64,000 nucleotides of DNA. Origin: Procambarus clarkii (Eukaryota; Arthropoda; Malacostraca; Decapoda; Cambaridae). The notes under the pieces are model-generated. The model had not been told where the DNA came from. It saw nothing but the letters and a program-made list of their open reading frames with translations, and did not search any database. Position 1 is the first letter of the stretch, and the number at the start of each line of letters is the position of its first letter. The stretch is taken from the NCBI RefSeq assembly GCF_040958095.1, contig NC_091158.1, forward strand, positions 36,762,246 to 36,826,245, given 5' to 3'. This document shows, piece by piece, positions 14,473 to 29,914 of this stretch. The translations under genes were made by a program, and so were the position numbers.

Positions 14473-15254
14473 TGTCAAGACATACACATCATACTTATCA
14501 TTTAGTGGATATAAGACCTTGACCTTTAACCGGTTCAATTAGAGCTATAATATTAACTACTGGGTTTATTAAGTGATTTCATCAATTTAGGGCAGATTTA
14601 TTGTATTTAAGATTTGTAGGTGTAATTTTAACTATAATTCAATGGTGGCGTGATGTAGTTCGTGAAGGTACTTATCAAGGATTACATACTGGGGCTGTAA
14701 TAAGAGGATTACGTTGAGGTATAATTTTATTTATTTTGTCAGAAGTTTTATTTTTTTTCTCTTTTTTTTGGGGCGTTTTTCCACAGGAGCTAGCTCCTGT
14801 TGTAGAGGTTGGTAGATTTTGGCCTCCTAGAGGTATTCAACCATTTAATCCTTTCGGTGTACCTTTATTAAATACTACAATTTTATTGTCTTCTGGGGCT
14901 ACGGTAACTTGATCTCATGCAATTTTAAATTCTAATCATAAAGAGGCTTTACAAAGGTTGATATTAACTGTTATATTAGGGTTGTATTTTACAGGGTTAC
15001 AGGCTTTTGAATATGTGGAAGCATCTTTTTCAATTGCCGATTCTATTTATGGTTCAACTTTTTTTGTGTCTACTGGGTTTCATGGGCTTCATGTTATTAT
15101 TGGTTCTTCTTTTCTTTCAGTATGTTTATATCGTTTATATAAGTGTCACTTTTCTTATCATCATTTTGGATTTGAGGCCGCTGCTTGATATTGACATTTT
15201 GTAGATGTAGTGTGGTTATTCTTATATGTATTTATTTACTGATGAGGAGGTTAA
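14472..15254 (+). pseudogene. cox3: cox3 (NUMT1)
   Basis: Cytochrome c oxidase subunit III, open over 261 codons in the mitochondrial code (MSSHTHHTYHLVDMSPWPLTGS to WWGG-stop). It shares one base with the atp6 stop. Two in-frame 3-bp losses relative to NUMT2 remove one His of the SHHA pair and one residue near KCHFS. The [12 protein letters not shown] stretch departs from the usual FWAFFHSSLAP. Confidence 0.9.
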
Positions 15255-15314
15255 TTTTTTAGTATAAATGTATATTTGGCTTCCAACCAAAAGGTCTAGA
15301 GTCTAGAAAAATTA
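15254..15314 (+). tRNA. trnG: trnG copy, NUMT1
   Basis: Anticodon TCC (tggcttccaacca) with a T-rich/A-rich acceptor, between cox3 and nad3. Confidence 0.75.
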
Positions 15315-15320
15315 ATTTAT

Positions 15321-15673
15321 ATTTTAATAACAAGTGTTTTATTTACTTTAGTAGTAAGGATATTTGTAATATTAGTAGCTTCATTATTATCTAAGAAGGT
15401 TGTAGTTCGATCGTAGAAAAAAGTAGACCCTTTGAATGTGGGTTCGATCCAAAAGGAAGGGCTCGATTACCTTTCTCTCTTCGATTTTTTTTAGTAGCCT
15501 GTAATTTTTTTAATTTTTGATGTTGAGATTACTCTTTTAATACCTTTAGCTTATATTATCAGGTTAACAAATATTTTTACTTGATTATTGGCAGGGTTGA
15601 TATTTTTATTGAATTTTACTTGTTGGTTTATATTATGAGTAATTGAAAGGTGCGTCTGGAGTGAAATGAGTAG
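15321..15673 (+). pseudogene. nad3: nad3, frameshifted (NUMT1)
   Basis: NADH dehydrogenase subunit 3, recognised by [22 protein letters not shown] and the [11 protein letters not shown] helix. Relative to the open 348-bp NUMT2 copy it has small indels near 15410 (where VDHEKS should be), 15500 and 15655, which break the frame. Confidence 0.85.
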
Positions 15674-15732
15674 AGTTGTAGTCAATTATGATTTATGATT
15701 TGCAATCATAAGGTATCGGTAGATCAACTTTA
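15672..15732 (+). tRNA. trnA: trnA copy, NUMT1
   Basis: Acceptor AGAGTTG/CAACTTT and anticodon TGC (gatttgcaatc). It overlaps the nad3 stop by two bases. Confidence 0.8.
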
Positions 15733-15733
15733 T

Positions 15734-15797
15734 AAATTAGAAAGCGAAGATTCGTGTTTAGTTTCGACCTAAATTTTGGTAATAAGCCTCTAATTTG
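15734..15797 (+). tRNA. trnR: trnR copy, NUMT1
   Basis: Acceptor AAATTAG/CTAATTT and anticodon TCG (tagtttcgacct). Confidence 0.75.
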
Positions 15798-15860
15798 TTT
15801 TTAAGGTGTATAACATATTACATTTTCGCTGTAAAGTTCAAGAAGTTTCTTCTAAAAATG
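15797..15860 (+). tRNA. trnE: trnE copy, NUMT1
   Basis: Anticodon arm TTACA-TTTTCGC-TGTAA gives anticodon TTC. Acceptor GTTTTTA/TAAAAAT. In the ground pattern trnN and trnS1 lie between trnR and trnE; here they sit beyond the control region on the other strand. Confidence 0.75.
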
Positions 15861-18130
15861 TTCCCCCCCCTTTCTTAAAGGGGAACATTTTTAGTTATAG
15901 AATGTTATTTCTTAAGTTGATAAGTGTATATTAAATTATTTAAAATTAATATAAAATAATAAGGTTTTTATTTTAGGAAGGGGACAGAATATTTTTCTAA
16001 AGCACATATATATATATTACCTTATTTAAATAACAAAAATTAAATTTAGTATAAATTGAACACAATCTTATATTAAATTTCTCTCTATATTAGTTTAAGG
16101 CTACCTATAGGAAAAAATGTAGTAAAAGTACTCTTCGTCAGAAAAGAGTACTTTTACGGAACATTTTTTTCTTGAACTAAGTTCTTATTATTTAGACTTC
16201 CGTTAATCCTCTCATTATGTTTTGGTATATCTCAATCGAAGCTGATTTTTATAATATTTATATTCTGATAAATATTAATAAAAGATAGAAGAACTTAGAC
16301 GCTAGAATCTTAAGGAAATGAAAGAGGTAGCCCGATGTAGTTATTTCTATATATATAATATTATATAAATTGAGAAAAATCAATATAATTTACTATAAAT
16401 CAAGAATATGATAGTAATGTTTTAGTAAATTATTTTACTGGGGGGGGGGGAGAATAAGACTAATCTTTTTAAAATTGTATTATCCGTTAAAATTCTTAAA
16501 ATTAATTAAATGTATAAAATTATTTGGAATTAAAGTAAAAAAATAAAATTTATGTTGGAGAGGGCAGAATAGGATTGAATTAGTATATATATACAAATAA
16601 CTTAAATAATAAAAATACATTTTTTATAATAAAGCATTATTTTATACATGTAGAATTAATTATACTTTTTTTTTTAATTTTATTATATAAAAAATATTGA
16701 GGAAGATTATCTTCCTCAATATTTCTTATAATATTTTAATGTATTCTATATTAAAATTTATTTTTATTAAAATAAACTAATTTAATTAAATTATATCTTA
16801 ATGTAATTTATTATATAAGAAAATAATATATTAATAATATAGTATAATTATAATATTAATTAAAAGTATATATATATATTGTAAAGTTTAAAAGATATTA
16901 TATTTGATGTAATTAAAGATATGAAGAGATTAATAAATTTATTAATATTATTAATTCTTAAAATTGAATTAATATATTAAATTATTTAAAATTATTATAA
17001 AATAATAAGGTTTTTATTTTAGGAGGGGGCAGAATATTTTTCTAAAGCACATATATATATATTACCTTATTTATATAACAAAAATTAAATTTAGTATAAA
17101 TAGAACACAATCTTATATTAAATTTCTCTCTATATTAGTTTAAGGCTACCTATAGGAAAAAATGTAGTAAAAGTACTCTTCGTCAGAAAAGAGTACTTTT
17201 ACGGAACATTTTTTTCTTGAACTAAGTTCTTATTATTTAGACTTCCGTTAATCCTCTCATTATGTTTTGGTATATCTCAATCGAAGGTGATTTTTATAAT
17301 ATTTATATTCTGATAAATAATAATAAAAGATAGAAGAACTTAGATGCTAGAATCTTAAGGAAATGAAAGAGGTAGCCCGATGTAGTTATTTCTAAATATA
17401 TAATATTATATAAATTGAGAAAAATCAATATAATTTACTATAAATCAAGAATATGATAGTAATGTTTTAGTAAATTATTTTACTGGGGGGGCAGAATAAG
17501 ACTAATCTTTTTAAAATTGTATTATCCGTTAAAATTCTTAAAATTAATTAAATGTATAAAATTATTTGGAATTAAAGTAAAAAAATAAAATTTATGTTGG
17601 AGGGGGCAGAATAGGATTGAATTAGTATATATATACAAATAACTTAAATAATAAAAATAAATTTTTCATAATAAAGCATTATTTTATACATATAGAATTA
17701 ATTATACTTTTTTTAAATTTTATTATATAAAAAATATTGAGGAAGATTATCTTCCTCGATATTTTTTATAATATTTAAATGTATTTTATATTAAAATTTA
17801 TTTTTATTAAAATAAATTAATTTAATTAAATTATATCTTAATGTAATTTTTTATATAAGATAATAATATATTAATAATATAGTATAATTTTAATATTAAT
17901 TAAATGTATATATATATTGTAAAGTTTAAAAGTTATTATATTTGATGTAATTAAAGATATGAAGAGATTAATAAATTTATTAATATTATTAATTCTTAAA
18001 ATTGAATTAATATATTAAATTATTTAAAATTAATATAAAATAATAAGGTTTTTATTTTAGGAGGGGGCAGAATAGATTTGAATTAGTATATATATATATA
18101 TATATATATAAGTGATTATATTATAATTGT
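15853..18130. other. Mitochondrial control region with ~1.04-kb tandem repeats (NUMT1)
   Basis: Very AT-rich and non-coding. It opens with a hairpin (aaaatgttcccc / ggggaacattttt, 15853-15893), then two complete tandem units (about 15930-16975 and 16976-18013) and a partial third (18014-~18072). Each unit carries a perfect stem-loop (gtaaaagtactctt / aagagtacttttac at 16122 and 17167, 1,045 bp apart), a second inverted repeat (atattgaggaag / cttcctcaatat or variant) and G-run boxes before cagaataaga. This is the part of mtDNA expected to hold the replication and transcription origins. Confidence 0.85.
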
Positions 18131-18201
18131 ATTATACATAATGGAGTTTAACCAATTCTTAGAAGATCAAAACTTCTCGTGCTGTAACACTTACGTATAA
18201 T
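18131..18201 (-). tRNA. trnQ: trnQ copy, NUMT1
   Basis: Perfect acceptor ATTATAC/GTATAAT. Read on the minus strand, the arm AGAAG-TTTTGAT-CTTCT has anticodon TTG. Confidence 0.8.
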
Positions 18202-18268
18202 GAAATTTGAACGGAATTAAACCGCTCAAGAAATAAGTTAGAAGCTTTTTCTTAACCAATAAATTTCC
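18202..18268 (-). tRNA. trnS1: trnS1 (AGN) copy, NUMT1
   Basis: Acceptor GAAATTT/AAATTTC. The minus-strand loop CTTCTAA gives anticodon TCT. No proper D arm, as usual for this tRNA. Normally on the other strand, so it moved with the inverted block. Confidence 0.65.
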
Positions 18269-18273
18269 TTAAT

Positions 18274-18340
18274 AAGAAATATTTCAATTTTTCCATTAAC
18301 AGTGGAATACCTCTTTTTGGTTTCTATTAATATTTTCTTA
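18274..18340 (-). tRNA. trnN: trnN copy, NUMT1
   Basis: The minus-strand arm TTCCA-CTGTTAA-TGGAA has anticodon GTT. The A/T acceptor pairs (aagaaat/attttctt). Confidence 0.7.
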
Positions 18341-18344
18341 AATT

Positions 18345-19186
18345 TTAAGTTGTAGGTTTATTATTAGTTGAATTATATTTTGGTGAATTAGGTTTAATAA
18401 AGTTTGATTTTTGCTTTGGGCTTTATTTTATAATTATTTAGTATATGTAAATTTTGGTGAAATATATTTGCTTAAAGTATAGTATATAGATATGCAATAT
18501 TTAATATTATCAATAGGAGAAATCTTGAGTTAGTAAGTTATAATAAGTTTGATAAAATCTTGTGCCAGCAATCGCGGCTATACTTGAAAATTAAATAAAG
18601 TATATTAGTTGAAGTTAATAAATTAATTAAAATAAGAGTTTATGTTTATAAAAAGTGAAATTGGGTTATTAAATATAAAGACTTATTTGAAAATTAAGGT
18701 AGTGAAACTTAAAAAACTAAGGTATGAATTAGGATTAGATACCCTAGTACACTTAGATTTAATTTATAAATACTAGAATATTAGGAGTTATTTTCTTTAA
18801 ATTTAAGAAATTTGGCGGTGTTTTAGTCTAGTTAGAGGAACCTGTTTTATAAACGATACAACACGCATTATTTTACTTATTTTAGTTAATCAGCTTGTAT
18901 ACCGTCATTATAAGATAATTTAGGAGAAAATATTATTGAAATCATATTTTTGAGTATATTACATCAAGGTGCAGCTTATAAATAAGTAAATATGGGTTAC
19001 AATAAAATTTATTTAATATGAATTAAGTATTTAAATATATTTATGAAGGAGGATTTAATTGTAAGAAAAGGAGTAGTGAGATTTTTTGATATAAGCTCTA
19101 AATTATGTACATATCGCCCGTCGCTTTCATTTAATGTGAAATAAGTCGTAACATAGTAGAGGTACTGGAAAGTGTTTCTAGAATTA
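18345..19186 (+). rRNA. rrnS: rrnS (12S rRNA) copy, NUMT1
   Basis: Recognised by three conserved small-subunit blocks: gtgccagcaatcgcgg near 18562, ggattagataccct near 18732, and the 3' decoding region (cgcccgtcgctttc with aagtcgtaac) near 19116-19150. It ends at trnV. The 5' end is approximate. It lies on the same strand as cox1, the reverse of the arthropod ground pattern. Confidence 0.9.
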
Positions 19187-19254
19187 CAAAGTAAAGCTAA
19201 AAATTGGCATCTCATTTACACTGAAGGTTTGTCGTGTGATTCGATATATTTTGA
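19187..19254 (+). tRNA. trnV: trnV copy, NUMT1
   Basis: Acceptor CAAAGTA/TATTTTG and anticodon TAC (catttacactg), between the two rRNA genes. Confidence 0.8.
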
Positions 19255-19556
19255 TTATGAATAGTTGTTTAGTGTAGTTAATATGAAAAATATTTTTTAA
19301 ATATAGTAAATTTAATTGAATAATATTAAAGACTTAGTATAAAATACTGTAAAGGAAATTTGAAATAATTTAAGATTTAATAATGAAAAGTAATATTAAA
19401 GTTATGTATCTTGTGTATAATAGATGTTTAAATTAATGTAATTCGGTTGTGTATCTCGAAAAGGAAATAGCTAAATTAAAAGGTGAGTTTTTGTAGCAGA
19501 AAAATTTATAATTTTATTTTAGAAGTGAAATATTAATCGGGTTCCTTGATATCTAG
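19255..19556 (+). pseudogene. rrnL: rrnL (16S rRNA), first ~300 bases only (NUMT1)
   Basis: Matches NUMT2 rrnL from 39911 to about 40213, then stops abruptly at atctag and passes into satellite A. The missing ~960 bases include all the conserved 3' domains. Confidence 0.85.
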
Positions 19557-20418
19557 AAAATTCACACCCCAGAAGTGACTCGATCCCATACTGCCAGGAG
19601 CACTCTGCTGGCATTCAGGATCCCTTAACGGCTAGACTGACACATCCGGACAAAGGCGGATGGAAGCCGAGGCTATTATCATCCCCCCACGTCACTCAGT
19701 TGGTAATCTTGGGCATAGTATTTTATGAAATCTCCTCATTCTTTGAGGCACACATGAGGAACACAAATGCGAACAAGCCTGAATGGTCCCCAGGACTATA
19801 TGCAACTGAAAACTCACAACACTAGAAGTGACTCGAACCCATACTGCCAGGAACACTCTGCTGGCGTACACAATCCCTTAACCGCTCGACCAACACGACC
19901 AGACAAAAGAGGATGGTAGCTGAGGCTATTATCATCCCCCCACGTCATTCGGTTGGTAATCTTGGGCATGTTTTTTTATCAAATACCCTCATTCTTTGGG
20001 GTACACGTGAGGAACACAAATGCAAACAAGCCTGAATGGTCCCCAGGACTATATGTAACTGATAGCTCACACCCCAGAAGTGACTCAAACCCATACTGCC
20101 AGGAGATCTGTACGGGCATACAGGATCCCTTAAGTGCTCGACCAACACGACCGTTCACAAGAGGATGGTAGCCGAGGCTGTTTCCCTCCCCCTGCCGGCA
20201 CTCGGTTGGTAACCTTGGGCATGGTATTTTATCAAATCACCTCATTCTTTGGGGCATACGTGAGGAACACAAATTGGAACAAGCCTGAATGGTCCCCAGG
20301 ACTATATGCAAATGAAAACTCACACCCAGAAGTGACTCGAACCCATTCTGCCAGAAGCACTCTACTGGTGTACAGGATCCCTTAACCGCTCGCCCAACAC
20401 GACCGGACAAAAGAGGAT
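19556..20418 (-). repeat. Satellite A array resumes (includes right 387-bp direct repeat 19556-19942)
   Basis: Same ~255-bp tRNA-derived monomers as at 1-10104. Its first 387 bases duplicate 9718-10104. The array breaks at 20418 inside a monomer (gaggatg) and resumes in the same monomer context at 23989 (tagccgagac). Confidence 0.85.
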
Positions 20419-20863
20419 GCCCAGCAAACAATTTTAGGTTGCCACAACATATCTTGAAAGTATTTGAAAGTATTGGAAACGTTTGTTTTATCGTATCAGA
20501 TAAGATATTGTGTGTGGACTTAAATAGGTTTCCAAAACTTATAACCAAGACATATGTATCTAACACTAGTTTGAGATGTTGTGGCAACTTTACACTCCTA
20601 ACATGAGTCATTCATAATCCATTCATATACCAATATGAATCTCTTATGAAAGGTTTGAGCCAATAATCTGAACCCTTTTCACATCTTTGTGTTTAAAGTT
20701 AAATTTCTTGAAATTAAATTATATTTTATATTATATTATTTTTATTATATTTTATATTATATTATTATTTTCAATTTAAATATTAAAACCAATTTAGGGG
20801 TAAAAAAAATCTAATAATTTATATTTCTTTTATTATTTACTAACAATTATAATTATTTACTAA
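20419..20863. other. AT-rich unassigned segment with a short inverted-repeat element
   Basis: No coding frame is credible. A ~160-bp unit at about 20430-20588 has near-perfect terminal inverted repeats (gttgccacaacatatc / gagatgttgtggcaac), as in a small MITE. The rest is A+T-rich simple sequence. It forms the left part of the insert that splits a satellite A monomer. Confidence 0.45.
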
Positions 20864-23800
20864 CGGAGAGAGGGGAGGCTGTACGGCGGAGAGTGGCGGC
20901 TGTGGCGGACAGTGGCGGCGGGCGGACAGTGGCGGCGGCGGGCGGACAGTGGCAGCGGTGGCGGATAGTGGCGGCGGGCGGACAGTGGCGGCGGTGGCGG
21001 ATAGTGGCGGCGGGCGGACAGTGGCGGCGGGCGGAGAGTGGCGGCGGGCGGACAGTGGCGGCTGTGGCGGATAGTGGCAGCGGGCGGACCGTGGCGGCGG
21101 TGGTGGACAGTGGCGGCGGGCGGACAGTGGCGGCGGCGGGCGGACTTTGGCGGCGGCGGGCGGACAGTGGTGGCGGCGGGCGGACAGTGGTGGCGGTGGC
21201 AGACAGTGGTGGCTGTGGCAGACAGTGGTGGCGGTGGCGGACAGTGGCAGCGGGCGGACAGTGGCGGCGGGCGGACAGTGGCGGCGGTGGCGGATAGTGG
21301 CGGCGGGCGGACAGTGGCGGCTTGTGGACAGTGGCGGCGGTGGCGGATAGTGGCGGCGGGCGGACAGTGGCGGCGGGAGGACAGTGGCGGCGGTGGCGGA
21401 TAGTGGCGGTGGGCGGACAGTGGCGGCGGGCGGACAGTGGCGGCGGGCGGACAGTGGCGGCTGTGGCGGATAGTGGCGGCGGGCGGACCGTGTCGGCTTT
21501 GGCGGCGGTGGTGGACAGTGGCGGCGGGCGGACAGTGGCGGCGGCGGGCGGACAGTGGTGGCGGCGGGCGGACAGTGGCGGCGGCGGGCGAACAGTGGCG
21601 GCGGCGGGTGAACAGTGGCGGCGGCGGGCGGACAGTGGTGGCGGCGGGCGGACAGTGGAGGCGGCGGGCGGACAGTGGAGGCGGCGGGCGGACAGTGGAG
21701 GCGGCGGGCGGACAGTGGAGGCGGCGGGCGGACAGTGGAGGCGGCGGGCGGACAGTGGTGGCGGCGGGCGGACAGTGGTGGCGGCGGGCGGACAGTGGTG
21801 GCGGCGGGCGGACAGTGGTGGCGGCGGGCGGACAGTGGTGGCGGCGGGCGGACAGTGGTGGCGGTGGCAGACAGTGGTGGCGGTGGCGGACAGTGGCGGA
21901 CAGTGGCGGCGGTGGCGGACAGTGACGGCGGTGGCGGACAGTGGCGGCGGTGGCGGACAGTGGTGGCGGACACTGGCGGCTGTGTCTGGTGGTGGTGGCG
22001 GGCGGTGGCGGGTGGCGGCGTCTGTGATGAGTGGTGGCGGCTGGCGGTGGTGGGTGGTGGTGGGGGTGGCAGCTGGTGGTGGTGGGTGGTGGCGGCGGTG
22101 GTGGTGGGTGGTGGGTGGTTGTGCCGGCGGCGGCTGGTGGTGGTGGGTGGTGGCGGCGGTGGTGGTGGGTGGTGGTGGCTGTGGTGGGTGGTGGCGGTGG
22201 TGTCGGCGGCGGCTGTGGTGGGTGGTGGCGGCGGCGGCGGTGATGGGTGGTGGCGGCGGCGGTGGTGGTGGGTGGTGGTGGCGGCGGCGGCTGGTGGTGG
22301 TGGGTGGTGGTGGTGGGTGGTTGTGGCGGGTGGCGGCTGGTGGTGGGTGGTGGCGGGTGGCGGCTGGTGGTGGGTGGTGGCGGGTGGCGGCTGGTGGTGG
22401 GTGGCGGCTGGTGGTGGGTGGCGGGTGGCGGCTGGTGGTGGGTGGCGGGTGGCGGCGGGTTGGGGCTGGTGGCGGCGGGTGGCGGCTGGTGGTGGGTGGT
22501 GGCGGCGGGTGGTGAGTGGCGGTGGTGGGTGGCGGTGGCTGGTGGCGGGTGGCGGGTGGTGGCGGGTGGCGGGTGGTGGCGGGTGGCGGCTGGTGGTGGG
22601 TGGTGGCGGGAGGCGGCTGGTGGTGGGTGGTGGCGGGTGGCGGCTGGTGGTGGGTGGTGGCGGCTGGCGGCGGGTGGTGGCGGCGGGTGGTGAGTGGCGG
22701 TGGTGGGTGGCGGCGGCTGGTGGCGGCGGCTGGTGGTGGGTGGTGGCGGGTGGCGGCGGCTGGTAATGGGTGGTGGCGGGTGGCGGCGGCTGGTGGTGGC
22801 GGGTGGCGGCGGCTGGCGGTGGGTGGCGGCTGGTGGTGGGTGGCGGGTGGCGGCGGGTGGCGGCTGGTGGTGGGTGGCGGGTGGCGGCTGGTGGTGGGTG
22901 GCGGGTGGCGGCGGGTGGCGGCGGGTTGCGGCTGGTGGTGGGTTGTGGCAGGTGGCAGCTGGTGGTGGGTGGTGGCAGGTGGCGGCTGGTGGTGGGTGGT
23001 GGCAGGTGGCGGCGGGTGGTGGCTGGTGGTGGGTGGTGGCGGGTGGCGGCTGGTGGTAGGTGGCGGCTGGTGGTGCAATTGGGTGGTGGCTGGTGGTGGG
23101 TGGTGGCGGGTGGCGGCTGGTGGTGGGTGGCGGCTCGTGGTGGGTGGTGGTGGGTGGTGGTGGTGGGTGGTGGCGGCGGGTGGTGAGTGGCGGTGGAGGG
23201 TGGCGGTGGCTGGTGGCGGTGGCTGGTGGCGGGTGGCGGCTGGTGGTGGCTGGTGGCGGGTGGCGGCTGGTGGTGGGTGGTGGCGGGTGGCGGGTGGCGG
23301 TGGCTGGTGGCGGGTGGCGGCTGGTGGTGGGTGGTGGCAGGTGGCGGCTGGTGGTGGCTGGTGGCGGGTGGCGGCTGGTGGTGGGTGGGGGCAGGTGGCG
23401 GCTGGTGGTGGCTGGTGGCGGGTGGCGGCTGGTGGTGGGTGGTGGCGGCGGGTGGTGAGTGGCGGTGGTGGGTGGCGGTGGCTGGTGGCGGGTGGCGGGT
23501 GGTGGCGGGTGGCGGCTGGTGGTGGGTGGTGGCGGGTGGCGGCTGGTGGTGGGTGGTGGCGGGTGGCGGCTGGTGGTGGGTGGTGGCGGGTGGCGGCGGG
23601 TGGTGGGTGGTGGCGGCGGGTGGTGAGTGGCGGTGGTGGGTGGCGGGTGGCGGCGGCTGGTGGTGGGTGGTGGCGGGTGGCGGCGGCAGGTGGTGGGTGG
23701 TGGCGGGTGGCGGCGGCTGGTGGTGGGTGGTGGCGGCTGGTGGTGGGTGGTGGTGGGTGGCGGCGGCTGGTGGTGGGTGGTGGCGGGTGGCGTCGGCTGG

Positions 23801-23988
23801 CGGTGGGTGGCGGCTGGTGGTGGGTGGCGGGTGGCGGCGGGTGGCGGCTGGTGGTGGGTGGCGGGTGGCGGCGGGTGGCGGCTGGTGGTGGGTGGCGGGT
23901 GGCGGCGGGTGGCGGCTGGTGGTGGGTGGTGGCAGGTGGCGGCTGGTGGTGGGTGGTGGCAGGTGGCGGCTGGTGGTGGCTGGTGGAG
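20864..23988. repeat. 3.1-kb G-rich minisatellite (GGCGGY / GGTGGY)
   Basis: Two domains. 20864-21970 is built of ~15-21-bp units around gacagtggcggcgggcg. 21970-23988 is built of ggtggcgggtggcggctggt-type units. G lies almost wholly on the plus strand. All six frames are largely open (up to ~1,066 codons of Pro/His/Thr repeats on the minus strand), but the translations are pure repeat with no domain, so no gene is called. Runs of GG every 3-4 bases make it a strong candidate for G-quadruplex or R-loop formation. Confidence 0.85.
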
Positions 23989-25740
23989 GCAGCTAGCCGA
24001 GACTATTTCCATCTCCCTGACGGCACTCGGTGTGTAATCTTGGGCATGGTATTTTAACAAATCACCTCATTCTTTGGGGCACACGTGAGGAACACAAATG
24101 CAAACAAGCATGAATGGTCCCCAGGACTATATGTAACTGAAAGCTCACACCCCAGAAGTGACTCAAACCCATACTGCCAGGAGAACTGTACGGGCATACA
24201 GGATCCCTTAAGTGCTCGACCAACACGACCGTACACAAGAGGATGGTAGCCGAGGCTATTTACCTTCGCCCGCCGGCACTCGGTTGGTAACCTTGGGCAT
24301 GGAATTTTATCAAATCACCTCATTCTTTGAGGCACATGTGAGGAACACAAACGTGAACAAGCCTGAATGGTCCCCAGGACTATATGCAACGGAAAACTCA
24401 CACCCAAAAGAGACTTGAACCCATACTGCCAAAACCCCTCTGCTGGCCTACAGGATCCCTTAAACGCTTGACCAACACGACCGGACAAAAGAGGATGGTT
24501 GCCGAGGCTATTTCCATCCCCCCGCCGGCACTCGGTTGATAATCTTGGGCATGGTATTTTATCAAATCACCTCATTCTTTTAGGCATACATGAGGAACAC
24601 AAATGCGATAACCCTGAATGGTCCCAAGGACTATATGCAACTGAAAACTCACACCCAGAAGTGACTCAAACCCATTCTGCCAGAAGCACTCTCCTGTCGT
24701 ACAGGATCCCTGAATCACCTAGCAAACACGACTGGACTCAAGAGGATGGTAGCCGAGGCTATTTCCATCCCCCCGCAAGCACTCGGTTGGTAATGTTGCG
24801 CCTGGTATTTTATCAAATCACCTCATTGTTTGGGGCATACGTGAGAAACACATATGCGAACAAGCCTGAATGGTACCCAGGACTATATGCAACTTAAAAC
24901 TCACACCCCAGAAGTGACTCGAACCCATACTGCCAGGAGCACTCTTCTGGCGTACAGGATCCCTTAACCGCTCAACCAACACGACCAGACATAAGAGGAT
25001 GGTAGCTGAGGCTATTTCCATCCCCTCGCCGCCACTCGGTTTGTAATCATGGGCATGGTATTTTATCAAATCAACTCATTCTTTTGTGCACACGTGAGGA
25101 ACACAGATGCGACCAAGCCTGAATGGTCCCCAGGACTATATGCAACTGAAAGCTCACACCCAGAAGCGACTCGAACCAATTCTGCCAGAATCACTCTACT
25201 GGCGTACAGGATCCCTTAACCGGTCGACCAACACGACTGGACAAAAGAGGATGGAAGCTGAAGATTTTTCCATCCTTCTGCCAGCTCTCATTTGGTAATA
25301 CTGGCCATGGTATTTTATCAAATCACCTCATTCTTTGGGGCGCACGTGAGGAACACAAATGAGAACAATCCTGAATAGTCCCCAGGACTATATGTAACTG
25401 AAAGCTCACACCCCAGAAGTGACTCGAACCCATTCCAAAAGAGATCTCGTCTGGCGTACAGGATCCCTTAACTGCTCGACCAACACGACCGGACAGAAGA
25501 GGATGGTAGCTGAAGCTATTTCCATCCCCTTGCCAGCACTCGCTTGGTAATCTTGGGCATGGTATTTTATCAAATCACTTCATTCTTTTGGGCACACATG
25601 AGAAACACAAACACGAACAAGCCTGAATGGTCCCCAGGACTATATGCAACTGAAAACTCACACCCCAGAAGTGACTCGAACCCATACTGCCAGGAGCACC
25701 GGACAAAAGAGGATGGTAGCCGAGGCTACAATTCTCTTTT
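23989..25740 (-). repeat. Satellite A array, third block
   Basis: About seven monomers of the ~255-bp repeat with intact A-box and B-box-like motifs on the minus strand. The block ends in a truncated monomer at the first (TA)n tract of the next array. Confidence 0.85.
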
Positions 25741-25741
25741 G

Positions 25742-29850
<4,109 letters not shown>

Positions 29851-29851
29851 T

Positions 29852-29914
29852 TCTAAAATGGCAGATGGATGTATAGGATTTAAGCTCCTATAAAGAAGGT
29901 TTCTTCTTTTAGAA
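29852..29914 (+). tRNA. trnL2: trnL2 (UUR) copy, NUMT2
   Basis: As in NUMT1: acceptor TCTAAAA/TTTTAGA, anticodon TAA. Two or three bases differ in the T arm (tataaagaagg). Confidence 0.8.

Noticed and set aside
20860-24060. Very long open frames (up to ~1,066 codons, minus strand) rich in Pro, His and Thr
   Set aside because: They coincide exactly with the G-rich minisatellite, all frames are open at once, and the translations are pure repeats without any domain.
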